Below are positions 1-8,431 of a stretch of 64,000 nt of DNA, piece after piece (the stretch's first letter is position 1; each line of letters opens with the position of its first letter). The notes under the pieces were generated by a model. That model saw only the letters and a program-made list of their open reading frames with translations. It was not told where the DNA came from and did not search any database. The DNA is taken from contig CAVSHN010000011.1 in assembly GCA_963727755.1 (NCBI GenBank), positions 215,412-279,411 of the forward strand. Direction: 5' to 3'. The DNA is from DASYAN01 sp963727755. GTDB lineage: Bacteria > Chloroflexota > Ktedonobacteria > Ktedonobacterales > Ktedonobacteraceae. The position numbers and the translations under genes are program-made.

Positions 1-265
1 TCTCGGTCGTCGTCTCGCGTAGTTGCAGTGTATCGTTGATAGGTGGAAGTATTCCGATCGAGAAGACGCCTTCGACTGAGGCGCGTTCACAGCCTGCGCG
101 GACAAACTCGGCCCCGATCTTGCCGCCAAGCAAGGCATTAACAGCATCAATGATAATCGACTTGCCCGCCCCTGTCTCGCCTGTAAAGACATTGAACTGG
201 CGATTGAGGCGTAAGTTCAGATGATTGATAATCGCAAAGTTTTTAATCGTTAATTCAAGTAGCAT
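1..265 (-). CDS. recN: DNA repair protein RecN, N-terminal part (cut by window edge)
   Basis: The minus strand from 265 reads MLLELTIKNFAIINHLNLRL and then a Walker A motif, FTGETGAGKSIIIDA, within the first 45 residues, followed by ALLGGKIG. This is the characteristic N-terminus of RecN, an SMC-like ATPase that acts in double-strand break repair. Only about 88 residues lie in the window; the Walker B and coiled-coil parts are outside. The ATG lies 11 bases inside the end of nadK (the nadK stop is at 255-257), so the two are probably translated from one message. The nadK-recN order is common in bacteria. Confidence 0.9.
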   Translation of the reverse strand, partial: MLLELTIKNFAIINHLNLRLNRQFNVFTGETGAGKSIIIDAVNALLGGKIGAEFVRAGCERASVEGVFSIGILPPINDTLQLRETTTE

Positions 266-1136
266 GATTGTCACTAGCTGGTGTGCTGCTATCTTTTAAT
301 TTTGCGCTGATAATCTGGTAAAAATGCGTTGGCGGTCGGCGTCTCAGGAACCTAGTGACAAACTGGCTTTTCTGGACGGTGACGATTGCGCCATCTGTAA
401 CTTCACGGTTCAACTGCCCGTCGGCAGAAAAGACTCCGTGCTGGTCATGGGTAAAAATTTGTAATTTGATCTTTGCCTCTGGTTGCAGGATCAGGGATCG
501 GTCAGAGGCAAGGTGTGGAGCGATCGGTGTCATAACGCTACTGCGCACCTGTGGATGTAGTAAGGGGCCTCCCACTGCCATATTGTAAGCCGTTGAGCCT
601 GTCGCAGTCGAAATAATGGTGCCATCGGCAAAGCTAGTATTGTAGTAGTAGCTATCAACCCATACCTTGATCTGCACAATGCGGGGCCATGTCCCGCGAG
701 CAATTACGATATCATTGAGTGCCAAGAACTCTTCGCATTGTCCATTCTGCTCTAGCGCAGCATGCAGCATAGTCCGTTCATCGACCCAGACAGAGCTATC
801 CCCATTAAGATAGTAGTGCAGATGGGTTGTAACCTCTTCAGGTTCCAGTTCGGTCAGAAATCCTACCCGTCCGAAATTAATCCCCACAATGGGTACCCCG
901 AGACAGGCGCAGAGACGTGCAGCATGAATAATCGTGCCATCGCCGCCGAGGACCAGTGACAGGTCACAGCCCTCGAACTGCGAACTTGTGCATTCCTGAC
1001 TTTCCCCTTGGATATCGATGGCCCGCACATGATGGCCTTGCATTCTTAAAGTGGACATCAGCTGAGATGCAAGGATGGATGTCTCTTCTTTAAGTCCCTG
1101 ATAGAATAAGGCAATCGTCTTCACACTTGTCTCCAT
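255..1136 (-). CDS. nadK: NAD kinase
   Basis: ATP-dependent phosphorylation of NAD to NADP in the cytoplasm. Visible signatures: GGDGT at about residues 64-68, the NDIVIARG segment, the conserved loop STATGSTAYNMAVGGP, and PIAPH followed by RSLIL in the C-terminal beta domain. Length of about 293 residues fits the family. The open frame reaches a GTG at 1157, but those upstream codons lie inside an intergenic palindromic repeat (1142-1179), so the ATG at 1136 (METSVKTIALFYQ) is the better start. Overlaps recN by 11 bases. Confidence 0.95.
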   Translation of the reverse strand: METSVKTIALFYQGLKEETSILASQLMSTLRMQGHHVRAIDIQGESQECTSSQFEGCDLSLVLGGDGTIIHAARLCACLGVPIVGINFGRVGFLTELEPEEVTTHLHYYLNGDSSVWVDERTMLHAALEQNGQCEEFLALNDIVIARGTWPRIVQIKVWVDSYYYNTSFADGTIISTATGSTAYNMAVGGPLLHPQVRSSVMTPIAPHLASDRSLILQPEAKIKLQIFTHDQHGVFSADGQLNREVTDGAIVTVQKSQFVTRFLRRRPPTHFYQIISAKLKDSSTPASDNHAT

Positions 1137-1141
1137 TAGGC

Positions 1142-1179
1142 AAACAAGGGCGAACACAACGTGCCGCCCCTACTTGTTT
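1142..1179. repeat. Palindromic intergenic repeat at the 5' edge of nadK
   Basis: AAACAAG at 1142-1148 pairs with CTTGTTT at 1173-1179, with GGCG and CGCC inside, forming an imperfect hairpin. The core (GGGCGAACACAACGTGCCGC) has the look of a dispersed small repeat. The only other repeat candidate I noticed of similar style is at 21402-21467. Confidence 0.45.
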
Positions 1180-1243
1180 AGGGTAATGGTACGCTATGGG
1201 GTGGGACTTGTCAACAGGATTGGTTAGGATGGATGTTCTCGAA

Positions 1244-1597
1244 TCAATGTAGCTTGAGTCCATCAATGGCACGATAGTCGGCTATGTTTCTGGTGACAAC
1301 TGGACGGGCGTCATCCCGCTCTTCCTTGATGTCTTTTTTGAGTTGCTCTCCATCGACAAGATCTTTCCATACACCTGCTGTGTTACGAACGGCCTCTAGG
1401 ATAGCTTCCGGGCGATGCGTCCGATGATGGTGCTTCTTCATAACAGGCATCGGAGTTAGCGTAGCCACGGGCTCGCTATCTTGCTGGAGCACGAGAGCAC
1501 GCGGTTCTTTGGTTGTGCGCACTTCCTCTATCACTTGGAGCAACTCTGTCAAGCTGAGTGTACTGACGTTGATGTTTTTTGTAGCTTCTTGTGCCAT
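1244..1597 (-). CDS. VapB/Phd-type antitoxin fused to the last residues of a VapC toxin
   Basis: 117 residues. The N-terminus (about residues 8-55, SLTELLQVIEEVRTT then RALVLQQDSEPVATLTP) has the prevent-host-death/VapB layout, and WKDLVDGEQLKKDIKEER is the usual C-terminal toxin-binding end of such antitoxins. The reading frame then does not stop but continues into VTRNIADYRAIDGLKLH, which matches the extreme C-terminus of PIN-domain VapC toxins. The catalytic PIN domain is absent. I infer an internal deletion that joined antitoxin and toxin remnant. A good Shine-Dalgarno (GAGAAGG) precedes the ATG. No partner toxin is seen in the flanks. Confidence 0.6.
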   Translation of the reverse strand: MAQEATKNINVSTLSLTELLQVIEEVRTTKEPRALVLQQDSEPVATLTPMPVMKKHHHRTHRPEAILEAVRNTAGVWKDLVDGEQLKKDIKEERDDARPVVTRNIADYRAIDGLKLH

Positions 1598-2282
1598 TGT
1601 TTACGCCTTCTCAAAGGGATATTTAAATTCTGTCATAGTGCCTATCGCCATTATGCCATATCTTCTGTCAATTTGTATCTTTTCTCAATATTTCGGGGTA
1701 AAATTGCTGATGAGCTTTTGTCATCACGCATCTGTCCTGAATATTTTCAATCGGATCAGCCCCGGATTTTTGAGATGATCAGGGCATTTGGGAAGCTCGC
1801 GTAGCTGCTCATCAAGAATGAGACTGCACGTAGAAATTTAAGTTAAAAGAGGGCGCTCTGTCCAAATCTAGATGAGCGAGATTTTAGCTTGCCTATACCC
1901 TGATGATACGTCAATTCGCAAGAAATATTGAACAGGGGTCAGAAAGTCATACTCATCCATCTCCCGTACGGCCCGGGTGAGCAGTTCGACTGTGGGTTTC
2001 TTCATCGCTGGCAAAAACGCTAGGTGCACCCCCATAGTACCATAATATTGATGTATTGCAATACTTGCGTATAATCAGGTATGCTCCTGTAGAGTCACTT
2101 TCTCATAGAGAACTTGGGGACGTCTGGACCGTCATTGATTTGGAAGCTTAGATCTTGAAAGTAATTTGTGAGGGAATGTTGTGTCCCCTTGAAAAATGAG
2201 CGAACCATGAGTCAAAACGTCAGATAACTATTTATCAGCAGGAGAAAGGCTAACCATACATCCGTTCCTCCATTTGCCTGAT
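1598..2282. other. Largely non-coding stretch with one small possible ORF
   Basis: Between the antitoxin and the 2283 ORF. The plus-strand open frames over 1481-1804 are complements of the antitoxin and have no start signal. The only candidate is the 55-residue minus-strand ORF at 1868-2035. Otherwise no repeat, RNA or promoter that I can support. Confidence 0.5.
1868..2035 (-). CDS. Possible small protein, 55 aa, unknown
   Basis: Reads MGVHLAFLPAMKKPTVELLT and continues RAVREMDEYDFLTPVQYFLR with no stop for 55 codons. Composition is protein-like (amphipathic, acidic middle) but there is no Shine-Dalgarno; an internal ATG at residue 11 is an alternative start. On the same strand TTGCAA and TACTAT lie 16 bases apart just before the ATG, so a nearly leaderless message is conceivable. 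No family recognised. Confidence 0.25.
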   Translation of the reverse strand: MGVHLAFLPAMKKPTVELLTRAVREMDEYDFLTPVQYFLRIDVSSGYRQAKISLI

Positions 2283-2663
2283 TCATACTGATAACCGTAC
2301 TATCGACTTATCATCAATAATTATAGATAAAGTAACCACTTGACAAAATCGATGAAAATCTATCATAATCTTCATATGAGGAACGAATTGGAAGGCTCCT
2401 ATCTCCCCACCTTTTGCAGCCATCTGTGAAATCCTCGCAGCAAACAGCCTGATGTCTCTGAAAATCTTCATAGTCTCTTTGAAGCTTGCAGGAAGGACTT
2501 GATCCACAAGAGCGCAAAGAGCACAGTGGGCTAGAGCCTGCTCTTGGCATGGTCCGTCGCTCTCAATGCGCTCGGCCCCGCGCAGGTGAGAGAAACAGGC
2601 ATGTCCACATACGAGAGCATTGAATGCTCTTGATCTATAAATTGGTAATATAATGTAGTGCAA
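2283..2663 (-). CDS. Hypothetical protein, 126 aa, possibly a relic
   Basis: Unrecognised. The middle section (DGPCQEQALAHCALCALVDQ then LPASFKETMKIFRDIRLFAA) reads like a folded helical protein; both ends look random. There is no clear ribosome binding site and the composition of the N-terminus is unusual, so this may be the surviving middle of an older gene, for example from a mobile element, rather than an intact gene. Confidence 0.25.
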   Translation of the reverse strand: MHYIILPIYRSRAFNALVCGHACFSHLRGAERIESDGPCQEQALAHCALCALVDQVLPASFKETMKIFRDIRLFAARISQMAAKGGEIGAFQFVPHMKIMIDFHRFCQVVTLSIIIDDKSIVRLSV

Positions 2664-2802
2664 TCTTTGATGTCAGTCATGTTAACAATCGTTGAAACCA
2701 CATATGATCACCTTAATAGGAAAAGTAGAATATGTGATGGACTCGTGTAATGGATATAGCTGGTTTTTAAGTGGATTTGACGCTTGTCTAAAGGAATAGA
2801 AG

Positions 2803-3902
2803 ATGCGAAAAGAAACGTCATCGTCGCATGAAGGAAAAGATCACAAATCTGATGCGCCAACAAACAATGTTGCTCTGTCCTCATGGCAAAGTACGGGATT
2901 TTGCCACCCGTCAGCAGACTTATCGGTATACCAAGGATGATTTCTTCACATTGCGCTCTGGCGAACGAGTCCCACGCTTGCGGGGGAGGAGAATTTGATG
3001 ATTATGGAGATACCTATAACACAGGATGGAACGACGATACCTATAACACAGGATGGAACGATGATTCCTATAATACAGGATGGAACGATGATTCTCTATA
3101 ACACAGGATGGAACGATGATTCCTATAATACAAGATGGAACGACGATACCTATAACACAGGATGGCACAGAGATCCCTCTGATTCAGAAGGATACGCAAG
3201 GAGATCCCCCGGGAGAGATTGGTACGACCAACCAGAAGAATGGAGAGAGAATGCAGGGCGAGGGAGAAGTCTCTCTCCAGAACGAGATCCGATCGGAAGG
3301 GAGATCCATCCAGGAGAGTGGTCAGGTGAGCAAGATGGCACAAATGTAGATAAAGATGAGCAAGAGCGAAGAGATGAGCAAAAACGAAGAGATGAGGCTG
3401 AAGCGTTACTGAAAGAGGCTGCGAAGTTCATCCAGCTGTTGAGGATGAAGGATCAAGGGTATGTGAGGCCACATAATGGTGGGGAATATGACGGCGGGCA
3501 GGGTGATGGCAATGGTGGTGGGGATGATGGAAAGCCTGTCGGGTACGATAGTAGTGGTGAGAGTGATACTGGAAGTGTATACAGTGCAGACGGTGATCCA
3601 GAACTACGTGCCACGAGGCGGCCTGTCTTTGACTCTGGAAAACTGATGGTGTTGCAATAGATGGTCAAACATTCATCCTACATCATCATGCCTACAATAG
3701 CCTGTTCAAATCTGATAGAAGGGATATTATGCCAGACGATATCACCGACGCCCTTTCAACGGAGCCTGGACCAGCTAACCCTGGTAGCGTTAGATACCTT
3801 AATCCTTTTACAGGCACAAGAGTATACGTGAATCTGACTACTAGCACAATCGTTGGGATTTCGCCGATTGATTTTAAGTCTCCTGATAGGAGGTCGCAAT
3901 GA
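2803..3902 (+). CDS. Polymorphic-toxin-like protein with 9-aa repeats and a DUF4258-like C-terminal domain (several frameshifts)
   Basis: Not one open frame. Joining frames gives about 365 residues: MRKETSSSHEGKDHKSDAPT from the ATG at 2803 (AAGGA 7 bases upstream); a short segment with YRYTKDDFFTLRSGERVPRL; six copies of DTYNTGWND (3009-3171); a charged linker ending in a Gly/Asp-rich run; then from about 3635 a compact C-terminal domain with HHHAYNSLFKSDRRDIMPDD, GSVRYLNPFTGTRVYVN and TIVGISP, ending at 3902. That tail resembles the DUF4258/RelE-like toxin layout (His-Ala, Arg-Ile, Asp-Asp-Ile, then a beta hairpin). Shifts fall near TTTT 2900, GGGGG 2983, the fourth repeat 3090-3117, and AAAA 3632. 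An alternative is that an ATG at 2998 (strong GGGGGAGGAG) starts translation in a different repeat frame. The following gene overlaps by ATGA, the usual toxin-immunity arrangement. Function inferred. Confidence 0.45.
2828..2998 (+). CDS. Alternative small ORF coupled to a start at 2998
   Basis: A 56-residue uninterrupted frame (MKEKITNLMRQQTMLLCPHG to RVPRLRGRRI) ends in TGATG, so its stop overlaps an ATG at 2998 that has a very strong Shine-Dalgarno (GGGGGAGGAG, about 7 bases). This could be a separate, translationally coupled small gene, but its second half also fits as the N-terminal part of the frameshifted toxin-like protein, which I consider more likely. Confidence 0.3.
   Translation: MKEKITNLMRQQTMLLCPHGKVRDFATRQQTYRYTKDDFFTLRSGERVPRLRGRRI
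3009..3171 (+). repeat. Six tandem 27-bp repeats, one of them 28 bp
   Basis: Units at 3009-3035, 3036-3062, 3063-3089, 3090-3117, 3118-3144 and 3145-3171, each starting GAT(A/T)C and containing TATAA(C/T)ACAGGATGG. In one frame they read DTYNTGWND, in another IPITQDGTT; the third frame has stops. The fourth unit has one extra T, which shifts the frame between the first three and last two units. Confidence 0.95.
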
Positions 3903-4503
3903 TCAAATTGATAGGATTGCAGTCTATTATTACGACAATAGCGGCATATAGGTCCACAGAAGGCGTATATGATATCGAGTCAGGGAAACTGTCGGATGAC
4001 AGTTGTAGGGGGCACTGACGTAACTACTTACGCGGCCATGATGTGGGTAGACAGAGAGGGTTTTTTTTGCGAGTTGGAGTGCATCACCCCACGCGTGGAG
4101 GAACAAGCATGTTGTCATTACCCATATAATCTTGTCCTCTGCTACGGCTTGCCACAGCTTAAAGTCCTGTCAGACGACGGTATCTGCGTTGTTCAGGATC
4201 AAGGAGACAGTTACACAATCTGGCTCTCCAGAGATAAAACAATCGATGATGAGATTGTGTTTGAAAGCATCCATTTCTTGTTTGCTGATGGTGAATTGGT
4301 GGGGATAAAGGCCGATCAGATCTCAATTCGAGCCCTCCGGCTGAATACTTATCCAGGGAAGCATTGCTATTGGGTAAATGAGTTGATGATGAGACCGCCG
4401 ATTGAGGTGCTCTCGGCGGCCCCTGTGTGGTCAAGACGAGAAGCACGATCTTATTACGTTTGAGTCTGAAGCAGAGGGAGAATGGCAAGACACATCGCTC
4501 TAA
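3899..4503 (+). CDS. Putative immunity protein of the toxin-like gene (frameshifted)
   Basis: ATG at 3899 overlaps the toxin-like stop (ATGA) and has AGGAGG 6 bases upstream. It reads MIKLIGLQSIITTIAAYRST, GVYDIESGKLSDD, then a shift near 4005 into a long frame (DVTTYAAMMWVDREGFFCEL, VVQDQGDSYTIWLSRDKTID, FADGELVGIKADQI), and a second shift near 4400 into CGQDEKHDLITFESEAEGEW with the stop at 4501-4503. About 200 residues, acidic and beta-rich in appearance, as immunity proteins often are. No named family recognised; the role is inferred from position and overlap only. Confidence 0.4.
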
Positions 4504-4630
4504 CTTCATACGTATGCGGCTTTCCTCAAACGACTGAACGTGATTGACATAACTGGTTGAGCACTTTTCGAGTTAACCAACGAAACGCTAGGTGTAAGTC
4601 CAGCACGATGGACATGGAGGGATCTCCAAG

Positions 4631-5216
4631 GTGAATAACATCATGAAACTATGGCACTATCTTCCAGACTCAGAGAAATGTTTGTCTTTCGTCCGTCTTG
4701 TGGAAAGCGAAGTTGATTGCAATGAACCGATGGTTGCTGCCAATGCGGTTTGCACGGTGCTGTGGTCAGTGGTGCGCCCGCTTGCGGTGACATTTTCAAT
4801 GGTTGCGAGGCCGCGTGAAGTCCCCTTTCTTGAATACAAAATCCCTGTCCCGATTGAAGATTGGCATCTACTTGAAGTAGATGTTCCTGCTCATGTTGCT
4901 ATTGCCAGATGGGCCGGATGGGTAAAAGATCCTAGCAAGTATAGCGAGGAGGAGATCCCTGAATTGACGCCGCAAGCCTTGGCAAACAGGTTGGCACGCG
5001 CTCACTATCGCAACAGCTTCCAGAAGGGTATGTCCCTGTACTGGATACCCTTGAGCTGCACTACACACGGGCACGTCTTCTGGAGTACCAGAAACCCTAT
5101 GCCGAACTGGCCTGGGGCCCAGAAACGTATGCTATTCGGCATGTGTCAAACGCTCCCCGATTTGGGTTAGGATGGAAGTTCTCAAAGACGTTTGGGATGA
5201 AACGTCTCTTCTATAA
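4631..5216 (+). CDS. Hypothetical protein of the toxin locus, about 195 aa (frameshifted)
   Basis: Starts GTG at 4631 or ATG at 4643 after a GGAGG at about 4617. N-terminal 130 residues include PREVPFLEYKIPVPIEDWHL and YSEEEIPELTPQALANRLAR. A shift near 5020 leads to LPEGYVPVLDTLELHYTRAR and EYQKPYAELAWGPETYAIRH, and a second near 5155 to MEVLKDVWDETSLL, stop at 5214-5216. All three segments look like genuine protein. Same strand and direction as the toxin and immunity candidates, 127 bases after the latter, so possibly a third member of the locus. Family not recognised. Confidence 0.45.
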
Positions 5217-5337
5217 ACCACCAAGCCTCTTCTTTAGAACGAACATGCCCTTCAGCTTGCTGCTCGGCGATAGACTCCAACACTTGTCCTACCAGTGGTC
5301 CAGGTTCAAGATTGAAGCGCTGCATCAGTTCGCTAGC

Positions 5338-6665
5338 CTAAATCAGCCTTGGTGGGAGAATGCTCTCGCGTTCGCGGATATAGCGTGTCAGCAAGAGGCG
5401 AACAGTTGCTAGATGATGCTGCCAGTGCTCGGTGAGTGGTTGGGGGCCACGCATCGCCAGATGATCTGAGAGAGAGATCAAAGCTACGATGATCCCAGTA
5501 GGTCCCAGGTCTACGAAATAGCGGCGGATAGCACGTGCTGTCAACTGATCATGCCTCAACTGCCCGGGTCGCATATGGTGGGCAACGATTTGCTGTACCA
5601 GACGGCGATCGTGCGAACTGGCGTGCAAACGCTGCATGATGGCTTGTGCTAGTGGGATGCCTCTCTGAGGATGGTGGTAAAAGGTGATGGTACCCTCTTC
5701 ATTGATGGCATATGTGATCGTTTTGCCGATATCATGCAGAAGAGTTGCTAGCTTAGTTGCTGGTGCCGTTAGCATACTGAAGTTAAAGAAGCCTTGTTGT
5801 TCTGCTTCACGGAGCAACTGCTGTATCGCTACAAGATCTTCCTGACTACTGGCTAATGGAGAGTGTTCTATCTCTGCTGGTGCTTGTTGGAGCAGTGTAG
5901 CTAATCTTTCGAGTGCTCCTACGCTTTCTAAGGAATGTTCTAGCACATCCCAGTGGTGCAGGGCTGGTTGGGGCATGCCGCGTGCTGGGATAATTCGGGC
6001 ATTAGTGCTGTCAGCAGGCCATGGGTATCGAGGAAGCGCAGTCGTGCAGTTGCTCCATCCGGCTGTAGGATGCTGTAGAGTTCTTCGTGGATGCGTGCGC
6101 CTGCAACCTGTGGTAAGAGTGAGGCATCGCGGCATATCATCTGTTCGGTTTGGCTCTCAAGAGTGAGCTGGTAGCGTGCTAGAAAGCGGATAGCACGCAG
6201 CATACGTAGCGGGTCGTCCTGGAACACCTTGTCGTTGACAGAACGCAGGATGTGTGCTTCAAGATCGGCAACACCGTTTAGCGGATCTATCAAGGCAAGC
6301 CCTTCATTTGTTCTGAGATGCTGAACCATATTATCTAAAGGGACGGCTATAGCATTGAGCGTGAAGTCACGTAACAGCAAATCAGCCTCAATGCTATCAC
6401 CTTGGAGGGGTGAGAGATCGATGACAAGTTCTTGTGGAGTCTGCTTGAGTACGACACGACAAGCTTTCTCATGCATGGGCGCATAATAGCCTCCCAGCTC
6501 GTAGGCGAGTTGGCGGCCAAGTTTGAGGTAGTCGCCATCAGTAACGATATCCCAATCGCTCCAAGGTTGTTGGAGCAACAGGTTGCGTACCGAACCTCCT
6601 ACTAAGTAGGCTTGGGAGCCAGCATTGTGAAAAAAGTGAACTGTCTGCTGTAAAATGACCTCCAT
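5338..6665 (-). CDS. cca: CCA tRNA nucleotidyltransferase with HD domain (one frameshift)
   Basis: Adds or repairs the 3' CCA of tRNAs. ATG at 6665 with a strong AGGAGGGG upstream. The N-terminal half has the class II nucleotidyltransferase core: YLVGGSVRNLLL, the DWD motif in WSDWDIVTDGDY, RDFTLNAIA and the head-to-neck DDPLRMLRAIRFLARYQL. After a one-base shift near 5990 the frame continues as QPALHHWDVLEHSLESVGAL with HDIGKTITYA and FYHHPQRG, an HD phosphohydrolase domain seen in many bacterial enzymes of this type. Total about 440 residues, normal for the family. Both halves are conserved, so the shift is probably an indel error. Confidence 0.88.
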
Positions 6666-6703
6666 TTTCCCCTCCTAACCCTTGCTATCGGTGTCCCCCC
6701 CCA

Positions 6704-7743
6704 TCAGAATTCGGATTCTGGCGAGTGCTGGATATAGGTGCTCAGGTAGTTCAGACGGCGCCCAATCTCTGCTGCTTGCTGCTGGAGTGCCCAAGTATCT
6801 GCGATCAGTTCAGCTATTTGCTGATCAACGGATGGTGAATGTGAGAGCGGTCCTGATACAGTATTCGATGGTGGCAATGGTACGGTCTCGGAGGGGATGC
6901 TTAGTGGCATCTGCGTCTCTGGAAAAGCTTTAGCGGTAGGTTGCTGCTGGTTGGGAGTAACTGGTGCTTGTATCTGATCTGTTTCAGCTTGTTGAATTGG
7001 TGTTTGGATTGGTCGGATCTCATGAACAGGTGTTTGGATGATAGGTGCATCCTGTACTAGCAATGGTGTCTTTGTCAGTATATGTGTTTGTGTTGATGCG
7101 GAAGGCTCTGCAAGGGTCACCGTTTGCTTATTGACTGTAGAGGTAGGGAAAGGGACCTGTGGCGCAGGAAATGACACTTGTGTCTTGGCAAGTTCCAAGG
7201 GATCTGCAAGGGCCACAGTTTGTTTATTGACTGTGGAGGTAGAGAAAGTCCTACCTGTGGATGTATCGTCGGCCCTAGGGGGGGCCACAGTTTGTTTATT
7301 GACTGTGGAGGTAGAGAAAGTCCTACCTGTGGATGTATCGTCGGCCCTAGAGAGAGCCACAGTTTGTTTATTGACTGTGGAGGTAGAGAAAGTCCTACCT
7401 GTGGATGTATCGTCAGCCCTAGAGAGAGCCACAGTTTGTTTATTGACTGTAGAAGTAGGGAAAGGGACCTGTGGCACAGGAAATGATTCCTGTGTCCTAG
7501 TCGGTGCGGAAGGCCCTACAAAGGTTGCAGGTTGCTTGTTGACAGTAGAGTCAGGGAGTAGTACTGCCTCTGTCTTAGCTGATGCGGAGGGCTCTGTAGA
7601 GGTCACAACTTGCTTGTTGGCTACGCGTTTGACATCGCCTGCTGGCTGGTTTCACCTGTTTTTGCCTTATTATCTCTAACTAGGAAAAAGGCTGCTATCA
7701 AAGCAAGGATGCCTATGATAATAAGTCCTGCTACAATAATCAT
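6704..7743 (-). CDS. Membrane-anchored, Thr/Pro/Gln-rich repeat protein (one frameshift)
   Basis: ATG at 7743 has an excellent AAAAGGAG upstream and starts MIIVAGLIIIGILALIAAFF, a single transmembrane segment, followed by LVRDNKAKTGETSQQ. A shift near 7630 leads into the long frame beginning VANKQVVTSTEPSASAKTEA. Residues beyond this are low-complexity with the motif STVNKQ recurring six times, including exact-length 24-residue units. The C-terminal 60 residues (SVDQQIAELIADTWALQQQA, EIGRRLNYLSTYIQ) look like a short coiled coil. Starts 16 bases after the HlyD-like gene, so they form an operon. No family recognised; perhaps a wall- or envelope-spanning linker. Confidence 0.6.
7212..7460. repeat. 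72-bp tandem repeats inside the membrane-anchored protein gene
   Basis: Three near-identical 72-bp units at 7212-7283, 7284-7355 and 7356-7427, and the start of a fourth at 7428, each opening with GCCACAGTTTGTTTATTGAC on the plus strand. On the coding strand each encodes STVNKQTVALSRADD then TSTGRTFST. Differences between units are a few single bases, so expansion looks recent. Confidence 0.95.
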
Positions 7744-7759
7744 AGATCGCTCCTTTTGC

Positions 7760-8431
7760 TCAATGTAGATGGATAGTCACTTCTGCGCTCATGCCCGGAA
7801 CGAGATCGTTGCCGCCATTGCCATCCAGCGAGATGATGACGGGGATACGTTGTCCAACCTTTGTGAAGTTGCCATCAGCGTAGTCTGTGGTTGGCAACAA
7901 CGAGAACTGACCTGCAGTAGACTGAACAATTTGCTGAACCGAGCCACTGTAGGTCGTTCCGCTATAAGCATCAATATGAATGTCAACCTGTTGGTCTTTA
8001 TGCACATTGTTGATGGTACTCTCATCAATATATGCTGTGATAGAGGGGCTGTCGAGATTTGCAACCTCAACGAGTGGAGTGCCTGGTGTTACAAACTGTC
8101 CTGCTGTCGCGAAGACTTGGATGACAATTCCCTTGATGGGGCTCGACACATCAACTTGGTTAATGCTAAGTGAGTTCGTAGTATTAGTTGTGTTGGTTGA
8201 AGCAGGCATGATAGTACCGATAGCTTGGTGCTCACCGACAGAATCACCGAGTTTGACGTTAAGAGTGAGTTGGCCAGTTCCCGGACTGCTGATGTTCACT
8301 GTCTTCCCAGCTACCAAGGCATCATCGGTGGTGTAATAGATGTAGTTATTGTAGATCCAGTAGCCAACACCTGCGGCAATTGCCAGGATGCTGACTGAAA
8401 TCAGTAAAGAAACGAAAATCATCCGGCTCAT
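7760..8431 (-). CDS. HlyD/EmrA-type membrane fusion (periplasmic adaptor-like) protein
   Basis: 223 residues: one N-terminal transmembrane helix (about residues 5-27), the YTTDDALVAGKTVNISSPGTG motif typical of EmrA/HlyD N-termini, a lipoyl-like half (GQLTLNVKLGDSVGEHQAIG) and the second lipoyl/barrel half (VSSPIKGIVIQVFATAGQFV, TPGTPLVEVANLD, VPGMSAEVTIHL). The alpha-helical hairpin is very short, as in Gram-positive-like and Chloroflexota members that need not reach an outer membrane. No transporter partner is adjacent; the downstream gene is the repeat protein. Ribosome binding site is weak (AAGGG 13 bases upstream). Confidence 0.82.
   Translation of the reverse strand: MSRMIFVSLLISVSILAIAAGVGYWIYNNYIYYTTDDALVAGKTVNISSPGTGQLTLNVKLGDSVGEHQAIGTIMPASTNTTNTTNSLSINQVDVSSPIKGIVIQVFATAGQFVTPGTPLVEVANLDSPSITAYIDESTINNVHKDQQVDIHIDAYSGTTYSGSVQQIVQSTAGQFSLLPTTDYADGNFTKVGQRIPVIISLDGNGGNDLVPGMSAEVTIHLH

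Noticed and set aside
1481..1804. Two plus-strand frames across the antitoxin
   Set aside because: Antisense of a recognised gene, with no start signal.
2883..3101. Separate 72-residue gene with YNTGWNDD repeats
   Set aside because: Its N-terminal half is not protein-like and it ends at the extra base in repeat four; better read as part of the frameshifted toxin-like gene.
7038..7679. Plus-strand frames of 213 and 102 codons with VCLLTVE repeats
   Set aside because: Antisense of the 72-bp repeats; no ribosome site, and the minus frame joins a proper membrane start at 7743.
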